A stretch of 64,000 nucleotides of DNA from Nocardia sp. NBC_01730 (GCF_035920445.1 NZ_CP109162.1:1550001-1614000); one strand, 5' to 3'; counted from the stretch's first letter, positions 25,894 to 35,354 are shown. Numbers and translations: made by a program. Notes: generated from the sequence alone by a model not told the origin.

Positions 25894-26951
25894 CAGTGCC
25901 CTCTCTTCCGATCGTCCGCACCGATCCGTTGCAGACCGTCGCCGGTCGCGGACCCCACGAACAAGTCACCGGTGCGCTGCTCGATGGCCACCGAGTTCGG
26001 CTGCCGGACGGTCGAGTAGCGGCCCACTTCCTCCGGTATACCCGTCGACAGGTCGAATCCGACGACTTCGTTGCTCTGCGTACACGTCACCCATACGGTG
26101 TCGGACCGCTGGTCATAGGCGAGCGCGTAAGGCGACGATCCTACCGGGAAACGCTGGCGCAGCACGAGCGGTCCGGCACTATAGACCAGCAGTTCGTTAC
26201 CCGCGGTATCGGCGACGACGATGCGGCCGAACGGATCGGTGACCAGGTTGGTGGCGCCGTCGCCCGCGCGAAGTGCCAATCCGAGGCGGTCTGCACCGCG
26301 GTCGAGCTGGGTCAAAGATGTTTGGCGGCGGTCGAGCACGGAGACATGGTCACCGGTGAGCGCGACCGCGTCGGCAGAGGCGAGCCCGGACACGGTCTCG
26401 GCGACCTTGCCGTCGGGGGAGACGGTGCGGACCTTGCCGTCCGCAGTGCCGACGATCAGCGACCCGTCCTCGCGCTGCTGTACCGACCTGGCGTCGCCGT
26501 CGACCGGTATCTCGGTCATCACGCCGGTTGCGAGATCCACGCGAATGACGCGGTTCGCCGCGGGAACCAGAACTTCGCCTGGCTTGCCTTGGGCCAGACC
26601 CGCCCCGTGTGCGGGCAGCTGCAGGGTGCGCATGCCGGGATCCGGAGTACCTCCGGGGCCGACCCGGGTCAGCTTTGCGGGATCGACGACGGAGAGCATG
26701 GCGGTGGTGTCGCTGCTCGCGGCGAGCGCGGCCAGCTGCCCGGTGCCCGCCTCGGCAAGCAGTCCGCCGACCGGATTCGCGAGCGCGAAAACCTCGCCCG
26801 CAGGCCGCACGCTCGCGGCGGGCGCGACCGCGGCAGTGGCCGGTTCCCTGGTCGGCTGATCGTTACCGCCGGTGCCGGAGGAGCACCCGGCCAGCACCAC
26901 CAGCAACGCCGCACCTGCGAATGCCGAGCAGACCGAGCCACGAGGGCGCAT
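25893..26951 (-). CDS. lppL: Lipoprotein with beta-propeller repeats (LppL-like)
   Basis: The 352 residues start with a lipoprotein signal peptide ending in a lipobox, VVLAGCSSG. The mature part is made of YncE/NHL-like repeats (LFVGSATGDGLQRIG, DTVWVTCTQSNEVVGFDLSTG, LLVYSAGPLVLRQRFPVG), a likely beta-propeller anchored outside the membrane. Position next to pyrD matches Rv2138 (lppL). Ligand and function are unknown. Confidence 0.85.
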   Translation of the reverse strand: MRPRGSVCSAFAGAALLVVLAGCSSGTGGNDQPTREPATAAVAPAASVRPAGEVFALANPVGGLLAEAGTGQLAALAASSDTTAMLSVVDPAKLTRVGPGGTPDPGMRTLQLPAHGAGLAQGKPGEVLVPAANRVIRVDLATGVMTEIPVDGDARSVQQREDGSLIVGTADGKVRTVSPDGKVAETVSGLASADAVALTGDHVSVLDRRQTSLTQLDRGADRLGLALRAGDGATNLVTDPFGRIVVADTAGNELLVYSAGPLVLRQRFPVGSSPYALAYDQRSDTVWVTCTQSNEVVGFDLSTGIPEEVGRYSTVRQPNSVAIEQRTGDLFVGSATGDGLQRIGADDRKRGH

Positions 26952-27104
26952 CCACCGAACTCCTTCTACCGACGAATCTTCCGCAACCGAACCATCTGAC
27001 CATGATGACGCAACCGACCGACCGACCGGGTCTCTGCTCGAGCAGAATGTCGGTGATCGGGGTTACGGTGGACTGCACACAGTGTCCGAATCAGGGAGTT
27101 CCGG

Positions 27105-27461
27105 TTGAAAGCCGACAATCCGTCGGGATTTACCATCGACGACATCACCGTCGGCACCTACGCGCACGGGTTCGGCAGGACGGCCGACGGCCGCCCCTAC
27201 GCGTTCCGCACCATCCGCTCGACCCTGATGCTGGAGATCTACCGCCGCGACCTCGACAGCGCCGTCCCGGCCCCGGACGACGTGGTGGCGATCGCCGAGG
27301 CCAGGGTCACCGACATCGACCTCGACGACGAGCGCAGTGTCATCGCGCTGGTGCGGGATATGATCCCCGACGCCGCCCCGGCCGAGGCCGCCGCGGATCG
27401 GGACGTCACGACCGTGCGAGCCCTGCTGGGACGAATCAGCGCCGTAATCGATGGTATGTAG
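27105..27461 (+). CDS. Conserved hypothetical at the Rv2137c position
   Basis: The start is the TTG at 27105 after AGGGAG (LKADNPSGFTIDDI...). The 118 residues are soluble and acidic. The central stretch (FRTIRSTLMLEIYRRDL, then DDVVAIAEARVTDIDLDDERS) is alpha/beta and the end is helical. It is divergent from lppL. In the M. tuberculosis order, as I recall it, an unknown gene (Rv2137c) stands here, so orthology is likely by position, not proven by sequence. Confidence 0.65.
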   Translation: MKADNPSGFTIDDITVGTYAHGFGRTADGRPYAFRTIRSTLMLEIYRRDLDSAVPAPDDVVAIAEARVTDIDLDDERSVIALVRDMIPDAAPAEAAADRDVTTVRALLGRISAVIDGM

Positions 27462-27464
27462 AGG

Positions 27465-28001
27465 GTGATGACTGACACACCGCTCGCCCGGACCGCCCGA
27501 ATCGCGGCAGGCCTGCTGCTGGTGGCCGTCGCCGCGGCTTGCAGCACCGGCCCGGACGAGGCCGCCGTCGACGCCGCGCGCTCCTCGGCGAACGCATCGC
27601 TGTCGTCCTCGGTCAGCGCCTCCGCCAGCGCTGCGCACCCGCCGCTGCCCACCGCCGCCGAGTTGGACGCCCACATCAAACGGGCGCTGGACCCGGCACT
27701 GCCCGACAGCGAGCGCACCGACCTGATCGAGGACGGCGAGACCTTCCGCCAGGCCATTCCCGACATGTACAAGGCGCTGCAGGACCACCCCCGCGCCGTC
27801 TACGGCGTCACCGACCCCGTCTTCGACAACCACGACGGCACGCTCACCGCGACCATGCGGCTGGACAAGGACGGCACCGGCGCCGCCGTGCGAACAACCG
27901 TCATGCACTTCGTGCTCGTCGCCGACAAATGGAAGATCTCGCGCACCGACTTGTGCGGCATCCTGCGCTCCGCCGACTACCGCACCCCGGCCTGCGGCTA
28001 G
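27465..28001 (+). CDS. Lipoprotein with MTB12/DUF4878-like domain
   Basis: The 178 residues open with a lipoprotein signal (IAAGLLLVAVAAACSTG), then a Ser/Ala-rich linker and a domain of about 110 residues (AAELDAHIKRALDPALPDSERTDLIED... HFVLVADKWKISRTDLCGIL). That pattern is seen in the low-molecular-weight MTB12-like secreted antigens and SnoaL-fold lipoproteins. It starts 4 bp after the previous gene and ends 19 bp before the MMPL gene, so the three are probably one operon. Confidence 0.75.
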   Translation: MMTDTPLARTARIAAGLLLVAVAAACSTGPDEAAVDAARSSANASLSSSVSASASAAHPPLPTAAELDAHIKRALDPALPDSERTDLIEDGETFRQAIPDMYKALQDHPRAVYGVTDPVFDNHDGTLTATMRLDKDGTGAAVRTTVMHFVLVADKWKISRTDLCGILRSADYRTPACG

Positions 28002-28019
28002 CCCGGGCTCCGCGACTCG

Positions 28020-30113
28020 ATGCTGAGGTCCGGATCGCTGCGATGGGGACGGTTCGTCCACCGCAACCGCTTTCTCGTGCTGGCCGTTTTCGTACTGTTC
28101 GTGCTGGTGTCGGGTTGGTACGGCCGCGACCTATCCGGGCGGCTGACCCAGGAGGGCTGGTTCGACGAGAACAGTGAATCGGTCGCGGCCGCCGAACTGG
28201 CCGACAGCACCTTCGGACGCGACACCGACAGCGACCTGATCCTGCTCTACACCGCCCCGGACGGGAAGACGGTCGACGACCCCGCTGTCCGCGGACCGGT
28301 GATCGAACAACTCGCACACCTGCTGGCGACCTATCCCGACCGCATCCTGAAGATCGACAGCTACTGGGACAGCCCGTTTTCCGCACAGGCCACCGATGTC
28401 TCGCGCACCCACGCATTCGCCAGCGTCGGGTTGCGCGGCGCGGGCACCGCGACCGTGGAGAACTACGCAGCCATCAAAGACCACCTCGGCGCGGGACGCG
28501 ACGGCGGTGGCCCCGGCGGCACGACGGTGCAATCGGCCGGGTTGCAGCCGGTCGTCGGAGGCATCAACAGCGGCATGCAGCACGACATCAAACGCGCGGA
28601 AGTCATCGCCTTGCCGATCGTGGCGATCGTGCTGTATTTCGTGTTCGGCGGCGTGATCGGGGCGCTGCTACCGGTGCTGATCGGCGGCATGACGATCCTG
28701 GGCACGCAGGGCGGACTGCGCCTGCTGACCGACTACATCGACGTCAACGTCTTCGCCAATGCCGTCATGACCTTGGTGAGTCTTGGACTGGCGATCGACT
28801 ACGGACTGTTCACCGTCACCCGTTTCCGGGAGGAGCTCGCGGCCGGACACACGGTGGAGGAGGCCACCGCGCGTACCGTCGCGACCGCGGGACGCACGGT
28901 GCTGTTCTCGGCCGCGATCATCGCGATCAGCCTCGGCGCGCTGTTCATCTACCCGATCGGGGTGCTGCGCTCGGTGCCCTACGGCGGCATCAGTTCGGTA
29001 CTGCTGGCGGCATTGCTGTCGGTGACCGCGCTGCCGGCGGCCTTGAGCATCGTCGGACGCCGCATCGACTTCCTGGGGTGGAAACAGTTCTCCCGCACCA
29101 GGACCGAAGCGCAGATCCAGGCCGGGTTCTTCTCCCGGCTCGCACTGTGGGCCATGCGGCGCCCGCTCGCGGTAGTGGTCTCGATCCTGCTCGGGCTGCT
29201 CGCACTGAGTATCCCCTTGCGGCACATCGAGTTCGGCGGACTCAGCGAGCGGTATCTCGCCGACGACAATCCAGCGCGGGTGGCACAGGAACGATTCGAC
29301 GAGCTGTTCCCGAGCTTCCGTACCGAGCCGTTGAAACTCGTGGTGGTCGGCGCCGAACCGCAGCAGTTGAGCGATATCCGATTCGCCGCCAACCAGGTCG
29401 CCGGGCTGACCGGACGGTTCGAGCCCTCCGCGCCGACCAAGGACGGAATCAACGTGCTCGCCGCCGGGCTCGCCGACAAACGCGACGCGGACCGGGTGAT
29501 CGAGGCGCTGCGGGCTCTCCCCGAACCGCCTGGGGTCGAGGTGATGGTCGCCGGAGTGCCCGCGCTGGAACGCGACAGCATCAACGGCCTGCTGGCGGGT
29601 CTGCCGATGCTGCTGGCGATCCTGGTGTCCGCGGCGCTGGCGCTGCTCTACGCGGCATTCCGGTCGGTCGTGCTCGCGCTGAAGGCCGTCACGATGAGTG
29701 CGCTCAGCCTCATTTCGACCCTCGGTGTGCTGACCTGGATGTTCGTCGAGGGGCACGGCGCGGGGATGTTCCATTTCACGCCGGGACCGTTGATGTTCGC
29801 GGTGCTCGCGCTGATCGTGACGGTGGTGTTCGGGCTGTCCACCGACTACGAGGTGTTCCTGCTGTCGCGGGTGTCGGAGGCGCGCGCCGGAGGCGCTGAC
29901 GCGCCGGAGGCGATCCGCTACGGCATCGCCCACACCGGCGGCGTGATCACCTCCGCGGCCGCCATTCTCATCGTGGTCACCGGCGCGTTCGGGTTCTCGG
30001 ACCTGGTGCTGATGAAATACATCGCCTACGGGATGATCGCGGCGCTGATCCTGGACGCCACCGTGATCCGCATGCTTTTGACGCCCGCCGTCCTGAAAAT
30101 TATCTGGCGGTAG
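28020..30113 (+). CDS. MMPL-family (RND) transporter
   Basis: The 697 residues carry the two-fold MMPL/RND layout: TM1 near residues 20-37, a periplasmic domain, TM2-6 (about 190-350), a second TM7 and loop, then TM8-12 (about 520-690). The proton-relay motifs are ...LGLAIDYGLFTVTRFREE and ...FGLSTDYEVFLLSRVSE. Length fits the smaller actinobacterial MMPL proteins. Such pumps export lipids or drugs using the proton gradient. The lipoprotein 18 bp upstream could be a periplasmic partner. Substrate unknown; export of the nearby polyketide product is possible but not shown. Confidence 0.9.
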   Translation: MLRSGSLRWGRFVHRNRFLVLAVFVLFVLVSGWYGRDLSGRLTQEGWFDENSESVAAAELADSTFGRDTDSDLILLYTAPDGKTVDDPAVRGPVIEQLAHLLATYPDRILKIDSYWDSPFSAQATDVSRTHAFASVGLRGAGTATVENYAAIKDHLGAGRDGGGPGGTTVQSAGLQPVVGGINSGMQHDIKRAEVIALPIVAIVLYFVFGGVIGALLPVLIGGMTILGTQGGLRLLTDYIDVNVFANAVMTLVSLGLAIDYGLFTVTRFREELAAGHTVEEATARTVATAGRTVLFSAAIIAISLGALFIYPIGVLRSVPYGGISSVLLAALLSVTALPAALSIVGRRIDFLGWKQFSRTRTEAQIQAGFFSRLALWAMRRPLAVVVSILLGLLALSIPLRHIEFGGLSERYLADDNPARVAQERFDELFPSFRTEPLKLVVVGAEPQQLSDIRFAANQVAGLTGRFEPSAPTKDGINVLAAGLADKRDADRVIEALRALPEPPGVEVMVAGVPALERDSINGLLAGLPMLLAILVSAALALLYAAFRSVVLALKAVTMSALSLISTLGVLTWMFVEGHGAGMFHFTPGPLMFAVLALIVTVVFGLSTDYEVFLLSRVSEARAGGADAPEAIRYGIAHTGGVITSAAAILIVVTGAFGFSDLVLMKYIAYGMIAALILDATVIRMLLTPAVLKIIWR

Positions 30114-30149
30114 CTCGACGTCGCGTAGGTCGTCGTGGGGCGAACCCGA

Positions 30150-31013
30150 TCAGCGGCGGACAGGCAGGACCAATTGGGCGCCGGTGACCGGGTGGTCGAG
30201 GACCTCCACCGGGTGCTGGTAGACGCGGGTCAGCAGGTCGGTGGTGAGGACAGCGCGGGGTGGACCGTCGGCGGCGATGCGGCCGGATTCGAGGACGGCG
30301 ACACGGTCGCCGTAGGCGGCGGCGATACCGAGATCGTGCAGGACCACCACCACGGCGGCGCCCGCGGCGGCGCGAGCGGTGGCCAGACGCAGAACGGCTT
30401 CCTGGTGGCCGAGGTCCAGTGCGGCGGTCGGCTCGTCCAGCAGCAGAGTGCCGGTGTCCTGGGCGAGCACACGGGCCAGCGCCACGCGGGCGCGTTCACC
30501 GCCTGACAGCGTCGGAAACGACCGGGCGGCAAGGTGTTCGACGTCGGTGGCGGCCATTGCGGCGGCGATCTGCTCCTCGTCGCGTTCGCGGCGCTCGGTG
30601 CGCACCCAAGGCGCGCGGCCCATGGCCACCACTTCTCGTGCGGTAAACGGGAATCCGACGGTGTGGCTCTGCGGCAGCACGGCCCGCCGCCGCGCCATGT
30701 CCAACGACGACCAGTGCGCCAACGCCCGCCCATCGAGCTCGACCACCCCTTCGCTGGGCGTCAGCTCCCCGGCCAGCGCAGCCAGCAGCGTCGACTTGCC
30801 CGCCCCGTTCGGGCCCACCAGCGCCACGACCTGCCCCGCAACCACCTCGAAGTCGATCCCCTCGAGCACACGCCGACTGTGCGCCCCACTGCCGCCGCGC
30901 CGATCCACGCTGACCCCGACCGCACGCACCGTGACCCCCCCGCGTTTCGGCGCCACCGGCACTTCGTGCATCCGAGCGAACAACCCGCCCAACCTGTGCC
31001 GCGCCCCGCTCAC
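30150..31013 (-). CDS. hmuV: Haem ABC transporter ATPase HmuV
   Basis: I place the start at the GTG at 31013, which has GGAGG six to seven bases upstream (287 residues); the frame opens at 31043 without a site. Walker A is VGPNGAGKST, the Q-loop LPQSHTVGFPF, the signature LSGGERARVALARVL, and Walker B TLLLDEPTAALD. It closes an hmuTUV run and energises haem import through HmuU. It is convergent with the MMPL gene (36-bp gap). Confidence 0.9.
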   Translation of the reverse strand: MSGARHRLGGLFARMHEVPVAPKRGGVTVRAVGVSVDRRGGSGAHSRRVLEGIDFEVVAGQVVALVGPNGAGKSTLLAALAGELTPSEGVVELDGRALAHWSSLDMARRRAVLPQSHTVGFPFTAREVVAMGRAPWVRTERRERDEEQIAAAMAATDVEHLAARSFPTLSGGERARVALARVLAQDTGTLLLDEPTAALDLGHQEAVLRLATARAAAGAAVVVVLHDLGIAAAYGDRVAVLESGRIAADGPPRAVLTTDLLTRVYQHPVEVLDHPVTGAQLVLPVRR

Positions 31014-31107
31014 CAACCACCTCCGGCACCAATTCCACAGCACACCATGGAGAGGGGTTCTCGGCGTTCGCCGCAGCCCTGTGCTACTCGACGGAGGGCG
31101 TGGGGGG

Positions 31108-32202
31108 TCATGCCCAGCCCCCGGAGCGGGCTCGGGTGCGGCGCAACAGCCAGAAGAAGAACGGGCCGCCGATCAGGGAGGTGAGCATGCCCAGGGGGAG
31201 GTCGGCGTTGTCGACCAGGGAACGCGCGGTGACGTCGGCGGCGAGCAGGACGACGGCGCCTACGATGGCGCTGAGCGGGATCAGGACGCGGTGGCCGGGG
31301 CCGACGAGCATCCGCACCAGGTGCGGGACAATGAGGCCGACGAACAGGATGATCCCCGTGAACGCGACACCAGCGGTGGCGAGGACGGCGACGACGACGA
31401 TCACGTTGCGGCGCAAGCGCTCCACGTCGACACCGAGATGGCGCGCCGCGGACTCACCGAGCGCGAGCAGGTCCAGCCGGGGCGCGATGAGCACTGACGC
31501 GGCCACACCGACGAAAGCGAGGCACGCGACCACGCCGACGGATTCCCAGGTGGCACCGTTGAGCGACCCCAACTGCCAGAACACGATCTGGTCGCGGGCC
31601 GCCGGGGAAGCGACGAACAACAACAACGCGATCAACCCGCCAGCGAAGGCGTTGATCGCCACACCGGTGAGCACGAGCGTGACGACCTCGGTGCGACCGT
31701 TGGAACGCGCCAGCACATACACCAGCAACGTGGTCGCCAGCCCCGAGACGAACGCGGCCGCGGCCACCGACCACGCAGCGACGAACGCGCCACCGACCAC
31801 GATCACCGTTCCCGCACCGACCGCCGCACCCGCCGACACCCCGATCACCCCGGGCTCGGCGAGCGGATTCGCGAACACCCCCTGCAACAGCGCACCCGCT
31901 GTCGCGAGCGCGGCGCCGACCAGCATCGCCAGCACCACCCGCGGGAACCGCACCTGCCACAGCGTCACCTCCCCGGCGGGATGCGCGGGCATCGGCCCCC
32001 ACTCCAGCCCGATCCGGTGCAGGACGCTGCCAGCCACCTCGGCCGGTGTCGTCGGCACCTGACCGATCGCCGCCGACGCCAGCGCGAGCACGATCAGCCC
32101 GACGATTGCCACCGCGAACACGATCGTCACCCGCGAGCGGCCCCGCGATTTCGGCGCAGCCGTGACCGTGGGCCCCGCCGGCTTCGTGGCCGAGGAACTC
32201 AT
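31108..32202 (-). CDS. hmuU: Haem ABC transporter permease HmuU (FecCD family)
   Basis: The 364 residues have about ten membrane helices of the FecCD type, with LPLGMLTSLIGGPFFFWLL near the C-terminus and PRVVLAMLVGAALATAGALLQGVFANPLAEPGVIGV near residues 70-110, the diagnostic family block. The ATG overlaps the hmuT stop by 4 bp. It forms the membrane channel between HmuT and HmuV. Confidence 0.93.
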   Translation of the reverse strand: MSSSATKPAGPTVTAAPKSRGRSRVTIVFAVAIVGLIVLALASAAIGQVPTTPAEVAGSVLHRIGLEWGPMPAHPAGEVTLWQVRFPRVVLAMLVGAALATAGALLQGVFANPLAEPGVIGVSAGAAVGAGTVIVVGGAFVAAWSVAAAAFVSGLATTLLVYVLARSNGRTEVVTLVLTGVAINAFAGGLIALLLFVASPAARDQIVFWQLGSLNGATWESVGVVACLAFVGVAASVLIAPRLDLLALGESAARHLGVDVERLRRNVIVVVAVLATAGVAFTGIILFVGLIVPHLVRMLVGPGHRVLIPLSAIVGAVVLLAADVTARSLVDNADLPLGMLTSLIGGPFFFWLLRRTRARSGGWA

Positions 32203-33257
32203 GCGGGCTCGGTGCCGTACACGGCCTCGCTCAGCGCCGCGATCACCCGGCCGGTGTTGGGCCCGAAGCTCAGCAACACCGCATCGGACATGTCCACAAC
32301 GCGCTTGTCCCGGCCTGCCGGGGTCTGGGCTATGCCGGGCACCTTTTGCAGCCCGTCGAGCCCGCCGACGGATTTCAAACCGTCCGACATCACCAGCAGC
32401 ACATCCGGCGCCGCCCCGATCATGGCCTCGCTGGTGATCGCGGTGAACGGCTCGGTCAACCCGGCGACGGTTCCCGCGTCGCGCGCGCCGAGCGCCGCGA
32501 TCAACGCGTCCGCGCCCGACCCAGGCCCGGCGAGCATCGTGATGGCGGTGGACCGCAGATACAGGAACGCGATGGTCAGTTGCGGATCCTGGGCGGGCAC
32601 AGCGGCGCTCGCGGCGGCGATCTCGTCGCGGGTGCGGTGCGCCAGCGCCTGCCCGCGGTCGGGCACGCCGAGCGCGCCCGCGACGGCCTCGATCTGCGGC
32701 ACCACCCCCTCCATCGTGCGCTGCGGATCGAAGTAGACGACCGTGACACCGGCCGCGCGCAGCTGCTCACGCACCGCGGGCGCGGCGCTGGTGGTGTCGG
32801 TCAGGAACACCGAAGGCCGCAGCGCGAGAACCGATTCCACATTCAGCGACCCGCTGCCGCCTGCCACGTTGGGAACATCCCGCACCGCGGGGAATGCGGC
32901 GGAGGTGCTGCGCCCGACCAGCTTCGGTCCCAAACCGAGCGCGTAGACGATCTGGGCGAGGGTGCCGTAGCGGTCCACGGCGATGATGCGGCCCGCGTCG
33001 CTGACGGTGACCTGGGTGCCGTCGAACGAGCGCACCGTCACCGGCAGCGCGGGCGTCGGTTCCGACCCGATCGGCACCGGGTCCAGATCGCTCAGCCTCG
33101 CCGTCGACGGGCCGTGCCCCGGGTGCGGCGTCCCGCCGTCGGCGCCGCACGCGACCGCACCGACGAGCAGGCCCGCCGCGAACACGGCCGAGACGGCACG
33201 CAACCCTCCGGTTCGGACTCGGCCGAGACGCCCACCCACGGTTGCTGCTGTGCTCAT
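32199..33257 (-). CDS. hmuT: Haem-binding lipoprotein HmuT
   Basis: The start is the ATG at 33257 (MSTAATVGG...); the frame opens 8 codons earlier but that would run into the candidate iron box. A signal with lipobox VGAVACGAD is seen. The mature part is a class III binding protein: IIAVDRYGTLAQIVYALGLGPKLVGRST, then NVESVLALRPSVFLTDTT and VYFDPQRTMEG, then FLYLRSTAITMLAGPGSGADALIAALG. It captures haem outside the membrane for HmuU/HmuV. The Tyr in DRYGTLAQ is a plausible haem ligand. Confidence 0.9.
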   Translation of the reverse strand: MSTAATVGGRLGRVRTGGLRAVSAVFAAGLLVGAVACGADGGTPHPGHGPSTARLSDLDPVPIGSEPTPALPVTVRSFDGTQVTVSDAGRIIAVDRYGTLAQIVYALGLGPKLVGRSTSAAFPAVRDVPNVAGGSGSLNVESVLALRPSVFLTDTTSAAPAVREQLRAAGVTVVYFDPQRTMEGVVPQIEAVAGALGVPDRGQALAHRTRDEIAAASAAVPAQDPQLTIAFLYLRSTAITMLAGPGSGADALIAALGARDAGTVAGLTEPFTAITSEAMIGAAPDVLLVMSDGLKSVGGLDGLQKVPGIAQTPAGRDKRVVDMSDAVLLSFGPNTGRVIAALSEAVYGTEPA

Positions 33258-33272
33258 GCAGGCAAGGCTAAT
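33258..33272 (-). promoter_or_regulatory. Candidate IdeR/DtxR iron box before hmuT
   Basis: On the minus strand ATTAGCCTTGCCTGC directly precedes the hmuT ATG. It resembles half and centre of the IdeR/DtxR box (TTAGGTTAGGCTAACCTAA type). Its place fits iron repression of a nearly leaderless hmuTUV message that starts at the 3' end of the aldo/keto reductase gene. Confidence 0.45.
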
Positions 33273-33277
33273 CCGCC

Positions 33278-34255
33278 TCATTCGATGCGTGCACTGACGT
33301 CGTCCAGTGCGGCCGCGATCGCGCGCGGCAGTTCGAGGGTTTCGGCGGCCAGCACCCCGGTGAGCTGCCCGATGTCGCGGGCACCGACGATCATGCTTGC
33401 GATGGTCGGCCGATCCCGGATCCAGGCCAGCGCTACTGCCAGCGGCGAGGTGCCCAGCCCGTCCGCGGCGGTCACCAGCGCGTCCACCACCCGGGTGGCG
33501 CGGTCGTCGAGCCCGCTGCGGATCTCCGCGGCGGTCGCCTCGTCGGCGCCACGCGAGTCGGCCGGAACACCGTCACGGTACTTGCCGGTGAGGATGCCAC
33601 CCGCCAGCGGCGCCGAGGCAATCACACCGACACCATGATGCTGGGCGGCGGGCACGAAGTCGGCCTCCGCGCCGCGTGTCAGTAGCGAATACGGTGTCTG
33701 CGCCGCGGTCACCGACACGATCGCGGCCAAGCTGGCCAGCTGCCAGGCGCCGAACCCACGCACCCCCGCGTAGCGGACCCGCCCGGAACGCACGGCCTGC
33801 TCCAGGGTCGCGGCGACCTCCTCGAGCGGGGTCCGCGGATCCCACACCGCGACATTCCAGATGTCGAGATAGTCGGTGCCGAACTCGAGCAGCGTCCGAT
33901 CCAACTGCCCCAGCAGCGCCCGCCGTGAGGTGTCCACCGTGGTTCGCGCCACCTCCGGGCCGGGCACCGCAGGCCCGGTCGGTGCCGGAGCGCGCCGCAG
34001 CGCAATGCCCGCGCATCCGCTGAGCACCACATCGTCACGCGACACCAGATCCCCCAGCAACTCGGCCAGAATCCGCTGCGCGCCACCGCCGGCGTAAGCG
34101 GGGGAGGTGTCCACCAGCGTGCCACCCGCGTCCACGAACGCCACCAGCTGCACCGCGGCGTCGTCGGCGTCGGTGTGCGATCCCCAAGTGTGGGTCGCCA
34201 GGCCGATCCGGGACACCCGTAGGCCGCTGCGTCCGACCGTCCGCTGTTCCATCAC
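33278..34255 (-). CDS. Aldo/keto reductase
   Basis: The 325 residues form an AKR TIM barrel: SRIGLATHTWGSHTD (start of barrel), DTSPAYAGGGAQRILAELL (catalytic Asp and Tyr), LLEFGTDYLDIWNVAVWD, ASAPLAGGILTGKYRDG, and a C-terminal PLAVALAWIRDRPTIASMIVGARDIGQL NADPH site. It reduces an aldehyde or ketone; substrate unknown. It ends 20 bp before hmuT on the same strand, so some hmuTUV transcripts may begin here. Confidence 0.88.
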   Translation of the reverse strand: MMEQRTVGRSGLRVSRIGLATHTWGSHTDADDAAVQLVAFVDAGGTLVDTSPAYAGGGAQRILAELLGDLVSRDDVVLSGCAGIALRRAPAPTGPAVPGPEVARTTVDTSRRALLGQLDRTLLEFGTDYLDIWNVAVWDPRTPLEEVAATLEQAVRSGRVRYAGVRGFGAWQLASLAAIVSVTAAQTPYSLLTRGAEADFVPAAQHHGVGVIASAPLAGGILTGKYRDGVPADSRGADEATAAEIRSGLDDRATRVVDALVTAADGLGTSPLAVALAWIRDRPTIASMIVGARDIGQLTGVLAAETLELPRAIAAALDDVSARIE

Positions 34256-34335
34256 CGTGTCCGCGCATTCGTCACGGCGCCAAGCCTAGAGTGTGCCGGC
34301 CCGACTCGGCGCCCACGCGCACCGTGGGTCGCGGC

Positions 34336-34393
34336 GCACCGGCCCGACAATGTCCGCACCGGCCCGACATGTCCGCACCGGCCCGACACTGTA
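34336..34393. repeat. Three tandem ~20-bp repeats upstream of uppP
   Basis: Copies GCACCGGCCCGACAATGTCC, GCACCGGCCCGACATGTCC and GCACCGGCCCGACACTGTA follow each other. Differences are a one-base indel and changes at the ends. They sit in the 240-bp region between the aldo/keto reductase and uppP, about 100 bp before the uppP start. No spacer structure is present, so this is not a CRISPR array. Confidence 0.8.
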
Positions 34394-34495
34394 CTGTCGC
34401 TGCGAGATTGCGGCGATGATCATGTCGGTGCAACCCGCCGGCACACCAATTGCCCAGTCGGATCGAAGGTTTCGGGCAGCAGGAAGAGGTAGTTC

Positions 34496-35338
34496 GTGGT
34501 TGAGTCGATGACCTGGGTACAGGCACTGGTGCTCGGTCTGGTGCAGGGATTGACAGAGTTCCTGCCGATTTCGTCGTCGGCGCATCTGCGCATCGTGTCG
34601 GCGGTGTTCTTCGGCGACGACGCGGGCGCCTCGTTCACCGCGGTCACCCAGCTGGGCACCGAGGCCGCCGTGCTGGTGTATTTCGCCAAGGACATCGGGC
34701 GGATCGTGCTCGCCTGGTTCCGGGGCCTGGCCGACAAGGCGCAACGCGGACTGGACTACCGGATGGGCTGGTATGTGATCATCGCCACCATCCCGATCGG
34801 GGTGCTCGGGTTCCTGTTCAAGGACCAGATCCGCACGGGGGCGCGGAATCTGTGGCTGGTGTCGTTCATGCTGATCGCGTTCGCTCTGGTGATCGCGGCC
34901 GGTGAATACTACGGACGCAAAGAGCGTCCGATCGGGCAGTTGACCACCCGCGATGGTCTGGTGATGGGTTTCGCGCAGTGCCTCGCGCTGGTTCCCGGTG
35001 TGTCGCGTTCGGGCGCGACGTCGACGGCAGGTCTGTTCCTCGGGCTCGAGCGCGAAGCGGCCGTGCGGTTTTCGTTCCTGCTCGCTATTCCGGCCGTGAC
35101 CGCCTCGGGCCTGTTCAGCCTGCCGGACGCGTTCGAACCCGCCGGCGAGGGACTCCATGCCAGCGGCCCGCAACTGCTGGTGGCGACACTGTTGGCGTTC
35201 GTGGTCGGCTACGCGTCGGTGGCGTGGCTGCTGCGGTTCGTGGCGCGGCATTCCCTGGACTGGTTCGTCGGCTACCGCATCGTGCTGGGCCTGACCATCA
35301 TGGGTCTGCTGGCGGGCGGGGTGGTCTCGGCGACATGA
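34496..35338 (+). CDS. uppP: Undecaprenyl-diphosphatase
   Basis: The 280 residues are a BacA/UppP polytopic membrane protein. Both catalytic blocks are present: [17 protein letters not shown] (residues 14-30) and [20 protein letters not shown]. It removes a phosphate from undecaprenyl diphosphate to recycle the cell-wall lipid carrier and can give bacitracin resistance. GTG start after AGGAAGAGG. It begins the uppP-to-mshC run, all on the plus strand. Confidence 0.96.
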   Translation: MVESMTWVQALVLGLVQGLTEFLPISSSAHLRIVSAVFFGDDAGASFTAVTQLGTEAAVLVYFAKDIGRIVLAWFRGLADKAQRGLDYRMGWYVIIATIPIGVLGFLFKDQIRTGARNLWLVSFMLIAFALVIAAGEYYGRKERPIGQLTTRDGLVMGFAQCLALVPGVSRSGATSTAGLFLGLEREAAVRFSFLLAIPAVTASGLFSLPDAFEPAGEGLHASGPQLLVATLLAFVVGYASVAWLLRFVARHSLDWFVGYRIVLGLTIMGLLAGGVVSAT

Positions 35339-35354
35339 TCGCTAGGCTGGCCGC

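Noticed and set aside
28668..29933. 421-residue minus-strand frame
   Set aside because: Antisense to the MMPL transporter; composition (Gln, His, Arg) is typical of a shadow frame.
34336..34393. Possible CRISPR array
   Set aside because: The copies are directly adjacent with no spacers, and there are no cas genes in the window.
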